Assembly (NCBI GenBank): GCA_022385755.1
Contig: MU278354.1
Coordinates: forward strand, 62,001 to 126,000
Source of the DNA: Trametopsis cervina
Taxonomy: Eukaryota; Basidiomycota; Agaricomycetes; Polyporales; Irpicaceae
Direction: 5' to 3'
DNA: 64,000 nt
In this document: positions 33,578-44,413 of the stretch, one piece after another
How the letters are laid out: each line of letters opens with the position of its first letter
Numbering within the stretch: position 1 is the stretch's first letter
The notes under the pieces: generated by a model
Seen by the model: only the letters and a program-made list of their open reading frames with translations
Databases searched by the model: none
What the model was told of the DNA's origin: nothing
Translations under genes and position numbers: made by a program

Positions 33578-35904
33578 ATGAATCACCGCAAACGACGGGC
33601 AGCCGACGAGCTCCTTCCTACCACACGGCCAACCAAGATCCCTCGCAGCAATCACACCTACCTTCGGTCTTCTCCAGAACACGCTGCTCTAATCCAGCAC
33701 GAACAGTTGGGTACTCGCTGGGTGCAGCTTGCCGAAGAAATCTACACGCTTGTGGGAGATACAGCAGGCGTCATGTTCAGTGCACTCACTCGTGGCCTCG
33801 GAGGTCTTTTCTCGCAGACAAGCTCAGAACAAGGTGCGTACCGTAGCTATATGTCGAGTTCTAGCTATTGAACATGATTATAATTGGCCAGCTGAGGCCG
33901 ACGCGACGTCAGCGGAGTCGCAAGCCTCCGTTTCACCCCCTTCCTCATCACCCTCCGTAGTATGCATCTCCCCACCCAAGCAGCCTGTCGCTCTACCATC
34001 CCCTTTACCCCCTCCTCCCCGAAGAAAATCTTCGCAAGAGAACGCGATCGCGTCATCTTCGTCACAACAGAAGCAGTGGCCAGCGACCAGCAGAGGGAAT
34101 ATCCCACAGACAGGTCTTCTAACCCCATCCTCGAGTCAGACGTCGTCCGGCTCCTCATCGACGTCTTTCTTAGGGCTGCATCCAGACGTGTGTAATAATA
34201 CGCGTGTACGAGCCGCGATGCACGAGGTTGCCAAAAGACAGTTCATCCCTGGGCGGAATCAGAAGCCCAGACGAAGACATATATTCGATGAACAGGTTCG
34301 GATATTGATCTCAGTTATTCATTCGCGTGTACTCATAATCGCTCCAGCATAAGAAAGAAGTGCAAGAGGAGCGGCTTAGGACGAGGGAAGAGCAGATAGA
34401 TCAGTTGTATGATATTCGGCGGCGAAGAGGAGGTATGTTGGCCAAGCGGTAGTCTATTGATATTTCTCACAGCTTATTCTTCGACCAGAATTCAACTCCA
34501 ACAGAGATGCATTCCGAAGTACGAATATTGACTGATCAGTTATAACATCTCGCTGACATCTCTGTAGGCTGGCTCGACTATAGAGCGCATTTGGAGAGAA
34601 TATCACGGATAGAGGCTCTGGAGGGTGCGTGTAGTCTCTTCTATTGATCTTCAGTCACTCATCTATACGTGCGCAGCCTCACCTTCTCTCGTTAACCTCC
34701 ACGAACCAGCTCCATTCCCCGAGCTGACTCGCAGTCAAACCGTCCCTGTGAGTCCCCCTATGCTTCGAAGCGCCATCCTATCTAAAACTGTGGGTAGGTT
34801 GCACAAGCAAGCGACGGTTTCATACAGAGAGCTTTGCAAAATGCCAAACAGACTCTGAAGAGGTTTGTACGCCTGTCTTCTCCTGAGTACCCCTAACTCA
34901 CCCCTATCCAGTAAACCTCCCCCTTCATTCAGCCCCTCACTGGATAGGCTACGCCTTAACAAGCTCATTAAGTCACAGCAAGTTGAAGACCGTCTGCGAC
35001 CGAAGAAAAAGCCCCTACCCACTTCGCTACCTGCTAACGAAGAGGCCGAAGTTGACGATCTCCTTCATAAGCGTGGCGTCATATCAAAGTGCGCCAGGGA
35101 ACAAGTGTCTGACAAGGACTTGCAACGATTAAGGCCTGGTCAGTGGCTGAATGACGAGGTCATCAACTTCTACGGGCAGATGATTCTGTCGAGAAGTGAA
35201 CTGTCCAATGCCAAGTCGAATAAGGAGAACAACAGTCAAAGCAGTAAACCGCTGAACGTGCACTACTTCAATACATTCTTCTGGTCGAAGTTGACTGGCG
35301 AAGGTTATGAGAGAGCAAGGCTCGCAAAGTGGACGAAGAGGGTATGTGTTGTACTCTCACATACGACACGCAATGCTGACTCTGCCTAGATTGATATCTT
35401 CTCGAAGGACATAATCCTAATCCCTGTGAACCACGGCAATGCCCACTGGACCGGCGCCGCAATCAACTTCCGTCAGAAGAGGATTGAATCCTATGATAGT
35501 ATGGGAATGGCTCGACAGAATGTATACAAGGTATATGGAGATCTGGTTTCCTGAGAACTCGACTTCTCACAGCCTTTTCCCATATATATAGGCGCTTCGA
35601 GGATATCTCGACGCTGAGCACAAGGACAAAAAGAAGAAGCCGTTTGACTTCACTGGTTGGGAGGACTATACCCTTGAGGTACTGTCTGTTCAGCTATCAT
35701 TACCCACCCAGGTACTGAAGAATCGCATTGTAGGACACTCCTCAGCAAGAAAACGGCTACGATTGTGGCGTTTTCACATGCCAGTTCCTCGAGACTCTGT
35801 CGCGCGGAGAGGACAGCTTCGCCTTCTCGCAGTCCAATATGACATATCTGCGCAGACGGATGATCTGGGAAATCGGGCATGCTAAACTCCGGGACGACAC
35901 ATAG
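33578..35904 (+). CDS. ULP1: Ulp1-type SUMO protease
   Basis: Cysteine protease that matures SUMO and removes it from targets. The N-terminal 250 residues are basic then Ser/Pro-rich (exons 33578-33833 and 33892-34295), followed by a Glu/Arg-rich helical part (EVQEERLRTREEQIDQL). The peptidase C48 domain is at the C-terminus: LRPGQWLNDEVINFYGQMI, NVHYFNTFFWSKL, IILIPVNHGNAHWTGAAINF (catalytic His), IESYDSMG (catalytic Asp), QENGYDCGVFTCQF (oxyanion Gln and catalytic Cys) and RRRMIWEIGHAKL at the end. All catalytic residues are visible. At least eight introns interrupt the gene, and several middle exons (34430-34930) are short and their borders approximate. Confidence 0.92.
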
Positions 35905-36156
35905 CGCTTTGCTTATCCTCCCTCTGCCCTCCGGGTATTCCTTTGGACTCATCTATTGTCCGCTTCCGGATTCCACACGCACATCTATTTTATTCCTTAC
36001 TTCATTCGCCGTAGTTATTCTTGTGTATATTTGTTTCTTGTTTTGTGGTGATCGTTTCATCCGTTGTTCCTAGTGTACGATTTGGCCCTTGCATGGGCCT
36101 GCCAAATTCGAGTCCGGTTGGTGTCGCGCGCAGGAATAACATTGCTTGAGAGAATA

Positions 36157-36751
36157 TTATCGTCGAAACCACCATACAACAATGAAGAACCAGAATACTA
36201 CTGCTAGGAAGACCATGTACCATAGCCATCGGCATCCTTGCTTAGAGGACATGTTGTTCATCCTGCGGAAGGTCCCTGACAGGAACCCTGACGTGTCCGC
36301 AAACGCATCGTTCTGTGAAGCCACACCTTCAGCAACAGATTCAGAGCTATATTCCATAGCCGATCACACACCATTTGTCCTGCCAGTAGTGCGGACTCGC
36401 GCACCTCGTTCCCAATCCCAATAGTGATCTACTCACAGCGCCGGTCGACGGGTCAGTGACAAACCTATATGATATCCTTTGCGACTCACGTCCTTCAGCA
36501 TCTTGACTTTCGCGGTTAAGCCTTCGAGGTGTTCGTCATTCTGGCCCTCTAGGTCATCCGCAAACCGTTGTCCGCTGGGAACCTGCCCATATGGAGACGA
36601 CCGCCCCGACGATGGCGGTGTGCTATAGGTCGTCGGCAGGAGAGACGCACGGTTATGAAGTGAACTAGAAGCGTGGTATCTGAGGTTTGAATGGTTTATT
36701 GTGAGATGGGATTTCATAAAGCAGCTATTTAAGTACATACCGTTGTGACAT
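36157..36751 (-). CDS. BET1: BET1-type v-SNARE
   Basis: ER-Golgi Qc-SNARE. A first coding exon of only 11 nt (36741-36751, MSQR) is followed by 36490-36679, an exon near 36352-36408 (ITIGIGNEVRESALLAGQM) and a last exon down to the stop at 36157. The SNARE motif runs through QNDEHLEGLTAKVKMLKD, ITIGIGNEVRES and NDAFADTSGFLSGTFRRM, with the single C-terminal anchor WLWYMVFLAVVFWFFIVVWWF. The phase of each join preserves the heptad pattern. It converges on ULP1, with 250 bp between stop codons. Confidence 0.88.
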
Positions 36752-37002
36752 GAGTGCTACGTACTTTGCAGGAGTGGAGATGTTGTGTGCATGTGAGAGC
36801 AGTGCGAGAAGTTGAGTGTCGGTGGCGCCAGTCCGAGAACAAGTAACCGATGGGGTTCCCATAAGCGCTCCACGTACATCGTAACGTTCACTTGCGGCAG
36901 CGAAGCCCATTGCATGATTGGATGCTCATGCAAACTTTAGCTTTTATCACGCACAGTACATGATATACTACAAAGCTTGTATATAGTTGTGGCCTGAAAC
37001 CT

Positions 37003-37101
37003 CGCTTTCAGAATGCTGAATGAATAATGGATACTCGGGGGTTAATAATATTGAATAATATATAATACATACAGTATTTGGATGGCTCAGCTGGCCAGAG
37101 C
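37003..37101. repeat. Diverged copy of the tRNA-Met upstream flank
   Basis: This stretch (GAATGCTGAATGAATAATGG ... GAATAATATATAATACAT ... TTGGATGGCTCAGCTGG) matches 37437-37540, the sequence leading into the tRNA-Met gene (GGATGCTGGTTGAATGATGG ... GAATACTATATAATACATG ... TTGGATGGCTCAGCTGG). By eye about three quarters of positions agree, with small gaps. It shows that a segment carrying the 5' flank and the tRNA 5' half was duplicated about 430 bp away. Confidence 0.75.
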
Positions 37102-37250
37102 GCCCGTGCGTCCCCGGCCCGTGCTTGGATGGCTCAGTTGGTTAGAGCGCCCATCGACCGCGGCCCGTGGATGGCCCAGCTTGTTATAGCGCCCATCGTC
37201 CCCGGCCCGTGTTTGGATGGCTCAGCTGGTCAGAGCGCCCATGGCCCGTC
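37078..37250 (+). repeat. Four tandem copies derived from a tRNA 5' half
   Basis: Units start near 37078, 37125, 37168 and 37213 (spacing 43-47 bp). Each holds TTGGATGGCTCAGYTGGTYA-type sequence followed by GAGCGCC, the acceptor-strand end, D-arm and A-box region of the nearby tRNA-Met, then a GC-rich spacer (about CCCCGGCCCGTGC). The third copy is the most worn (GGCCCAGCTTGTTATAGC). None has a T-arm (no GTTCGAnnC), so these are not tRNA genes, yet each keeps an A-box-like element. Confidence 0.85.
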
Positions 37251-37514
37251 GTATCCATCTTTAGGGCGCTTGTCTCTTGCTTGTCCATCCTGCCTTGTTG
37301 GCAAAGGTAACCACTAATATCCTTGCCTATCATGTCATCAATGTCAGCTTAGTTTTATAACTGGGAATATTTTTGAAAATTATGTAAGGATTTGTTAGCG
37401 CATCAGTCACTGCACAAGTGTAGCTATCTCATTTCTACTTTCAGGATGCTGGTTGAATGATGGATACTTGGAGGATAATTATGCTGAATACTATATAATA
37501 CATGCCCTATACAA

Positions 37515-37617
37515 GCTTGGATGGCTCAGCTGGTTAGAGCGCCGGTCTCATAGCGCGCTTATGAGGAATGATTCATTCCGTAATCCGGAGATCACGAGTT
37601 CGATCCTCGTTCCGAGC
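37515..37617 (+). tRNA. Elongator tRNA-Met(CAU) with a 30-nt intron
   Basis: The cloverleaf folds by eye: acceptor GCTTGGA pairs with TCCGAGC (one G-U), D-arm GCTC/GAGC, T-arm ACGAG-TTCGATC-CTCGT, variable loop AGATC. The anticodon loop reads CTCATAA, so the anticodon is CAU. The T-T at positions 31/39 is also seen in yeast elongator tRNA-Met. The intron (about 37553-37582) sits after position 37 and contains CTTATGAG, which can pair with the anticodon loop as expected of fungal tRNA introns. The mature length is 73 nt without CCA. Initiator tRNA is unlikely because of the T-loop TTCGATC and the intron. Confidence 0.93.
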
Positions 37618-39392
37618 ATTTTGTTTTCTTGACTCCCAAATCCTTCCTGAAGCCAGGTACGTAGAAAACAATCTTGAGACGTTCTGTCGTCCTTTGGAGC
37701 ATTAGCCTTATATGATGCAGTCACTGAGACCTGTAAATAGTGAGTGATAAGAACCATCCTTGCTGAAATCATGTCACAGCTACACAATATATTGCACGAA
37801 ACAGCAGGGAGGGAACATAGTCCCTTTGGCTCGCGAACAAATAAATAGCCATCTCGCAGTCGCAACTATACAACCCGCACCTGTATCGGTGTGTTATATT
37901 GGAAAAGTCTTGCACGACAGCAGTACACGCAGTGGTCCGTACAGGACTTGAGTAAGCAGGGGTTACGATAAGAGCCTAAGTATCATCTCCAACGGAGTCG
38001 GGTCTACCGCCGAGTTTGACAGGCTCTCAACTACTCACGATGCGATGATTGTGGCGGCTGCACGAAAATCTTCAGCTATTTCACCGAACCTACTTTGAAG
38101 CTTACGGAGGTCTCGACTAGTCGGCGCACAATGTCAACGGCCTACAATATAGACATCCCTGCGGGTACCATTCTGATGTGGCGGACTTTGAGCCATTTGG
38201 CCACTGATAGTCGACGTAGACCTGCTGGGGATCCTCGCATGCGCACACTTCAAATATTGGTCAGCCTCCAAATTCCATAATTGATAGGAGGAAGCGCGTA
38301 CGGAAGGCCGAGAGCTGACAACATAAAAATAGCGAAGTGTTCTCCATGCCGACTGCGGTATTAGAACGCGATTTGAGACATGCACAGTGCAGGATTCACG
38401 GACATTGAGTAGAAGTAACACAATTTCTGTAACACAAGATGTCAGTGCTAGAATCTGCCAAGCCATAATCAGTTGCTCACAGGATAAGCAAGCCGGAGTA
38501 AACAGACTCGGAGGGTCGCTTGTGCTGCGGGATCCATTCGTCTGTTTCGTACTCCCACAAAACTGAGAAGACTTGTCCTTAGATGTACTGTCCGCAGCAG
38601 CATTTGACACGGAGCTGTGGGGCTAAGTTGGAAGTGCATATCTGAAATGACTAGGTGGGGCGAGAGCGATGTTCCATCGCATAAGCCAACGTTCGCCGGC
38701 TCCTGGGATGACCTGGCTATCGAACGTCATGGAAAGAGGTGTTAGAGCGCAGTTATAGCACAAGCTTTGCACCGTGCTGTGTAAAACGATGATCTGTGTG
38801 ACATTCTAACAGATCGGACATGCACGATTAAATAACACGTCGGAGGAATTGGTGACTCACAGGCGGAACAGAAGGCACCCTTTCCTGCGCGTTCGTTAGT
38901 GTATGCGGCATGCCAGAAAGTGTTACGAGCCTCGAGGTTAACACTCGTTGTATGACACGCACTAGTGGCAAGACCTGTACGCACACGACAATGTTGTGTA
39001 ATAACGCGGGTTGCAACGCGTGCTGTACGCGAGTTCTTGGCAGGTCAAGGCATTTGTCTATTATTGCAACGTCGACGATGGCGTAAAAAGCTTGTTTTCG
39101 ATTGAGATATGGTGTTAGAGGAACAAGGAAAGCTGCCTAATTGGGCGCGATTGAGCCGGAGCCGGGCGCTGTTCACGGACATTCACCGACTGGCACCTTA
39201 CTGCTCCCATCCTCCTGACTGAGATCCCTACCACGCATATATAACCCTTACTCCTTTCCTCAATCCTCAGGTACCCCCTTTCTTCGTCCCCTCGTCATCC
39301 TCGACGCTCCCACCCATTGGGGAAGCGACTGACCTCCACAGACCTCGACCTCAATTAGCACAGTCCCTCTCGCTACAGGTATCGATACCACC
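37618..39392. other. Intergenic stretch, possible membrane-protein remnant
   Basis: 1.8 kb between tRNA-Met and the Yippee gene. A minus-strand frame at 38134-38610 includes a hydrophobic stretch (IMAWQILALTSCVTEIVLLLL) that faintly recalls the middle of DUF6533-type proteins, but I could not find the hallmark N-terminal block or a splice chain, so this is at best a decayed fragment. Nothing else was seen. Confidence 0.35.
39238..39244 (+). promoter_or_regulatory. Likely TATA box of the Yippee gene
   Basis: TATATAA lies 155 bp upstream of the start codon and is followed by pyrimidine-rich DNA (CCTTTCTTCGTCCCCTCGTC) where transcription probably begins. Confidence 0.5.
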
Positions 39393-39898
39393 ATGGGCAT
39401 GAGCTATCGCCGTTATCTGGCTGGTGCACGCATCTATGGCTGCTCAGAGTGCAAAACGCACCTTGCCACCATTCATTCCATGCTATCTAGGGTGCGTACA
39501 ACCATCGCCATCTGCAGCCACTGTATGCGCTAACCGGCAGTCGTTACATCCATTAGGCCTTCAATGGACAGCATGGCCGTGCATATCTCTTTGAAACTGT
39601 GTACGTCGTTTCTGTCGTCACTGCTTGTATCGTGCTCTGAATAGGACTTCCATCCCTCAGTGTCAACGTTGTCGAGGGGGAACCCGTCGATCGTCAAATG
39701 ACTACGGGCAATCACACCGTCCGCGATATATATTGCGTCAAGTGCGAAAGAATCCTCGGGTGGAAATACGTACGTTGACCATCCCTCGTACTTCGCTAAA
39801 GCTCACGTATTCCTCAGGATCGCGCATATGATCCTACGCAGAAGTATAAAGAGGGCAAATTCATCCTCGAGCGCAACCTGCTCGTTGATGTTCAGTGA
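39393..39898 (+). CDS. Yippee-like zinc-binding protein (Moh1 type)
   Basis: Small conserved protein with a Yippee zinc-binding fold; cellular role poorly known. Exons 39393-39491, 39557-39600, 39661-39769 and 39818-39898 give 110 aa. The two CxxC pairs are CSEC (residues about 17-20) and CVKC (about 76-79). Conserved blocks between them are [44 protein letters not shown] and [23 protein letters not shown]. Length and motif spacing are typical, so the gene looks intact. Confidence 0.95.
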
Positions 39899-42800
39899 TT
39901 TACTTGCCCTCGCTCCGCTCCCCCTTGGTATCAGACACTCTCGGCCACGATAACCCGTTTATCCATTCACAGGTTCTCATACGGATCATAACCAGCTACC
40001 ATCGAGTCCCTCCTCCCAAGCCTTCGCCGCTTATGCAACCCGGAACCTCGGCAGCTGCGCATCACATTAACCCATGCGCTCCTGACCCGTCTCCTACCGC
40101 TCGTCGTCAGTCGCATCCTTTCGGTTGTCATCTGTTTATACGACGCTACACTCGCTCTTGTGACCATTCTCCCCCTCGCAGGACGCGCTTTACCTTACCT
40201 CAAGACCAATACAACACGGCGAATATGCCTTGTACACTACCACACCCTCACACCTGAACCGTCCGGATGATCTGCTTCAGCCTCCTTCTTGCAGGTCACC
40301 GGACGATCAGTTCCTCCGCTCACATGACGAAGAGCCCGCCTACCCCTCGGCAGGCTGTCCTCGTGTTTCATAGCCCAGACTTCTGGCGTGTGTTTCCGCA
40401 TGCGGAGGAAGCACACATTCGTGCAATCCCCCTCTCTGTATAACTACTATCACATTTCACGAATTCCCCATCCACTCTTCCATCCGCCTGTCCATAGACT
40501 TTACATTGACACCGTTTCGTTGTCGCTGATTTCATTGCATTCACATTGTTAGAAGCATGGCCCCTTTCTATCGTCGTCTCGTTTCCCTGGAGTTTGTTCC
40601 CATAATCATCCATGTCATTCATACGCGTTCGCGTAGTTTCCAAAGCCCCTATGGCGCAATGTACAACCAAAGAATAAACATTCGTATATAACCCCCTCTC
40701 ATGCCATGCCGAGTGATAAGTGTCGTCATCGCATATTGATATATTGCGATGATACATGAACGCCAATGACTTGGTCATCGATTTAACGTTTGTGGCATGC
40801 TCGCAGCGAGAAGGATTGGCACGACACACTGGGAGATCCCAGGGGCTGAAACTTAATCCAACACGGGAATGACTATGGCATGCACACTATGTAGAGATGT
40901 CACAGGGGTGTAGATAACCTGACTCTTCGGCCGCATGGCATTCGGATTCAAGAGGGCAGGCCGTCGGAACTCCTTCGAACAAACAAATGGATCAACGGCA
41001 CACTTATCTGGTGCCCATGAACCTCCGCGGTCCATTCATTGTTCAGGCCTGGAAGTGGACGGAACTGACACATGTCTAAATCTCCGTTGGATAACGAACT
41101 GCCTTGTGCGACCGGCTCGGTCTTAGAGGCAAGCTTTGAACGGGTTGTGTGTACTTCTTGAGCCAATGCGGACTTAAGAGGTAGATGAAGGCCGTGGTAC
41201 ACCGTCGGGTGTCTGTTCCTGACCCTCAAATTCAGATCTTGCATTAGCACCTCTCTGATTCAGACAGGTTGGTTCCTGGAGCGGTTCTGCTGCAAGGACA
41301 CGGACAATCCGGCGATGTCGATCTGGGGTATTAAGTGTAGGTATTCACTCAGTACGAACCCAAGTCGGCCGATAAGTGGTGCTATTGTCCCGTGCAACCT
41401 CTCCTGTTTGTGAGGATCACCTAAATCGGTAGGCCTGAAGTCAAGTGCCGTATCCTGTCGTATGCACAGGGTGCAGCACATCGAGAGCATATAAATCTGT
41501 AAACGTGGTTAGTATAATTCAGTTGCGACAGTCATGATAGCTCACTAACGGGGACCCACACGTGTGGACACGTAGCTAATGCCAGCAACGAAGCCGTTAG
41601 CATAGCGGAAATATCGGCTCCAGAATCCGCAAACGCGGTCACGCGGAGGGTTGGCGCCAAGGCGTTCCTGCGACTGGTGTGGTTGCATGTAGACCGCCGA
41701 CCGAGTCGAACGTTGACACGTCTTCAAGAATGCCAACGAGACTTGCGTGCCAGAGGTGGTCCGTAGCTAGTAGGAGGGCTCGTAAATGAGGAGAAACATG
41801 CAGTAGCCCGCTGTTCAGAGCAGGCTATCTTTGCTCTATGAAGCCGTTATCTCTTGCTCCGTGAATCTGTTCGTGATTCCGCCGCTATCGAGTTAGTCTG
41901 CATTTTATTTTCCTAGTCGGACAGAGCGTACGGCTTCGCTTCAGGCTTGAGGCTAGCAAACAGTACAGAGACGCGGAGCCTAGCTGACACAGGTGACGTA
42001 CGAGTGAACCGAATAGTGCCCTAGGGTAGGCCTGTCTGCGGAAGGGCGACAATAACGATCTAAAGCACGTACAGTAGCGAGCTATCATGGACAGTCATCG
42101 CGGCACCACTAGCCAATCTTCATTCGCACCGATGACGAGAAATGCAGGACAGTTCTCGTAACTTGGTGCGTATGAAGACTGACCGGTGTACCTGAGCTGG
42201 TCCACCGCCATCTGACGTGCGCATCCTGTCCGCAGAGAGCTCTTGTTCACTGTGGATGATGCTTGGCATCGCATCTTGACGTCCGAACCGAAAGGCATAG
42301 CAGGGTACATCCTCGGAACTCCCACAAGCAAGGCCCGCCCAGCCGTATCCGTCCCGGCCAGAGTTGTGGGGATGAAGAAGCTTGATGATACAGTAGTCTG
42401 AAAGGAGGGACGGGGTCTATATGCACTCTTGATGACGAGCTCTGTTACGACAGCGCGTGTGAACCTGTGCGCACAACATATGCGTTCATCGATAGAGGTG
42501 TTGAACTGGTCTGGGGTAGGCGAAGACAAAGACCTGCGGAGAAGCATGCAATATTGATAAGTAGCATCAACTGGTTGAATGGACTGTATGCGTACTATTT
42601 CAATATACGAAGGCGCATACAGATACCCCATGGCACGGAATTGGGATTGGGCGAGGCCATGATATGTTGGACAGTGTCTGAGCGCTGCGTTTTGGTCTTG
42701 TGCAGGATTATAAGCGACGACGCTTTGCAAGACAGAAGCGGATGAGCCACTGAGAGACCGGCGTAGCGCAGCAGCCATCAATGCTTCAGCACGACGTTGC

Positions 42801-44091
42801 CGCCAATATTCCGGTTAACGAAGCGCTTTTAATGTTCGCTGCTGGGGAAGCCAACGCATCTCCACTCGAGGCAGTATGTTCTAGCCCTGTTGGGGAGCCC
42901 GTATGATGGCGGGAGAGGGTTACTGAAGGAGTAATTAGACATGTCCCTGGGCTGGAGCACGAAAAGCGTACCTCCCGAGGGCGACCAGCCAGTCTCAAGT
43001 CTACATTTTACAAAGGGTCTGAGCGTGTTCGGTCTTTCGGCTTTCAAGTAACCGATGTCCAGTTATGCTCTCCGGTCCAGCGTACAGAACACAAGAGCTC
43101 GCGCACAAACGCCGTGCGGATCCGTGAATTAGGTATGCTCAGCAAGTGCTAGTCTTCATGCTTCCAAGCCCAAGCCCATAGTGTCGATTGCCGGGATCAC
43201 CACGCATTCTCCCTGCGATTGTAGGCAATCTAGCCGGTAATGAATGCAGAGATAGGAGGATGACTTCATCTCGCACCAGTCCGCGTTCGCACACGCGCTG
43301 GTTCCACATCCCCAACGGTTCCAGGGCAGCCAATAGGCAATGCAGAGACGTGAAATTCATTGTGCAAGCTGTGTATGGATTGACACTTGAGCTGAACGCA
43401 TCTGGCACAGAGTAATGCAGAAATCTCACTTCTATTGGCAGCATACACCCTCGCTGTCTCCGCCTGGCCGCTGCGGATACGCAGCGGAAGGGGTCTCGAT
43501 TGTGAGGCAATTCCGGTGCACTAAGCGAGACGACTGTATGCTAGTCTTATCTAGCAGACGCGAGTTGGAATTGCGTTGGACGGATGCGCACTGCGACGCG
43601 TGTGAGGAAGTTGTTGTTCAGATGCTGGAGTTGATCAGCATCAGCCGCGAGACATGTCCGAAGGCCACCTGTTCCCGGCCGAACTCTTGGGGAGGCACGA
43701 CGAAGACGCCTGGGGACGCGGTTGTGCCCGCTGTCTAGCACAATGACGGCGGTGGCTGGACGACCTCGGACAGACAGGCAGGGGCTTAGTCAGCAGGTGC
43801 ACTTACTATAAACGGCATCGTTTGGCGCTGTTTGGCATCAAATATGATGGGCGAATTTGAGTTGGAGCGCGGTGATTGGTCCAGCGGCCGACAGGGCTTG
43901 TTCCCCAACGGTTTTGGGCGGAGGTGTAACGGCGCACAGTCATCCACCCAACCAGCCCTCACTTATATATTTCCCCACATCTTGCAGCCTCTCCTTATCC
44001 ACCCACTCACCGTCCGTCCTGCTCTCGTACCATCTTGCATTTACACCCGCTCGTATCCTTTACGCAAACCGCACCACCTAACGAACAAACA
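39899..44091. other. 4.2-kb interval without a recognised gene
   Basis: Short ORFs occur on both strands; the longest are 40368-40829 (-) and 42095-42781 (-, 228 codons). None shows a domain I recognise. Minus-strand pieces near 41260-41490 and 40948-41250 look protein-like (GTIAPLIGRLGFVLSEYLHL), so a lineage-specific spliced gene on this strand is possible but cannot be modelled with confidence. No tandem repeat or terminal inverted repeat was noticed. Confidence 0.4.
43964..43970 (+). promoter_or_regulatory. Likely TATA box of the small gene at 44092
   Basis: TATATAT lies 122 bp before the start codon and is followed by CT-rich DNA. The spacing resembles that of the TATA element upstream of the BTB gene. 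Confidence 0.4.
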
Positions 44092-44413
44092 ATGGGTTAG
44101 TCTATTCTCCTAACTCTCGTATCGCGATTTTTTACTGACTTGCGACGCGTCCATTACAGCCACTGTCCTCTCTTCGCGCCCCTCAGTCTCCTCTCCTCTC
44201 GCGTCGGGCACATACACCCGCCCCTCTCGCACGTCGTCGTCGCGACCGGGCTCCCTGGGCTTCCCGACTTCGCGCTCGCTCCGTCCCTTCCCGTCCATCA
44301 ACACCTCCGTTTCATCTTCGCGCAAACCCGTCAAACTCATCGTCCCTCCTAAGGACTTCAAGACGGAGTTTGTGTTGAACCTCACCCAAGCTGAGCTGAG
44401 CAGGCAGGACTGA
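44092..44413 (+). CDS. Small Ser/Arg/Pro-rich protein, unknown function
   Basis: Not recognised. Predicted from a 4-nt first coding exon (ATG G, 44092-44095), a 64-nt intron (GTTAGT ... TTACAG) and a second exon 44160-44413, giving 85 aa: a basic Ser/Pro/Arg-rich body, then a more conserved-looking end (KPVKLIVPPKDFKTEFVLNLTQAEL). The TATA element, CT-rich leader and adenine-rich context before the ATG support a real gene. Without the tiny exon the frame has no early start codon. Confidence 0.55.

Noticed and set aside
37003..37250. Additional tRNA genes in the array
   Set aside because: The units lack an anticodon arm, T-arm and 3' acceptor strand.
37078..37317. Plus-strand ORF through the tRNA-half array (MDGSAGQSARAS...)
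   Set aside because: It is a translation of tRNA-derived repeats and has no protein family character.
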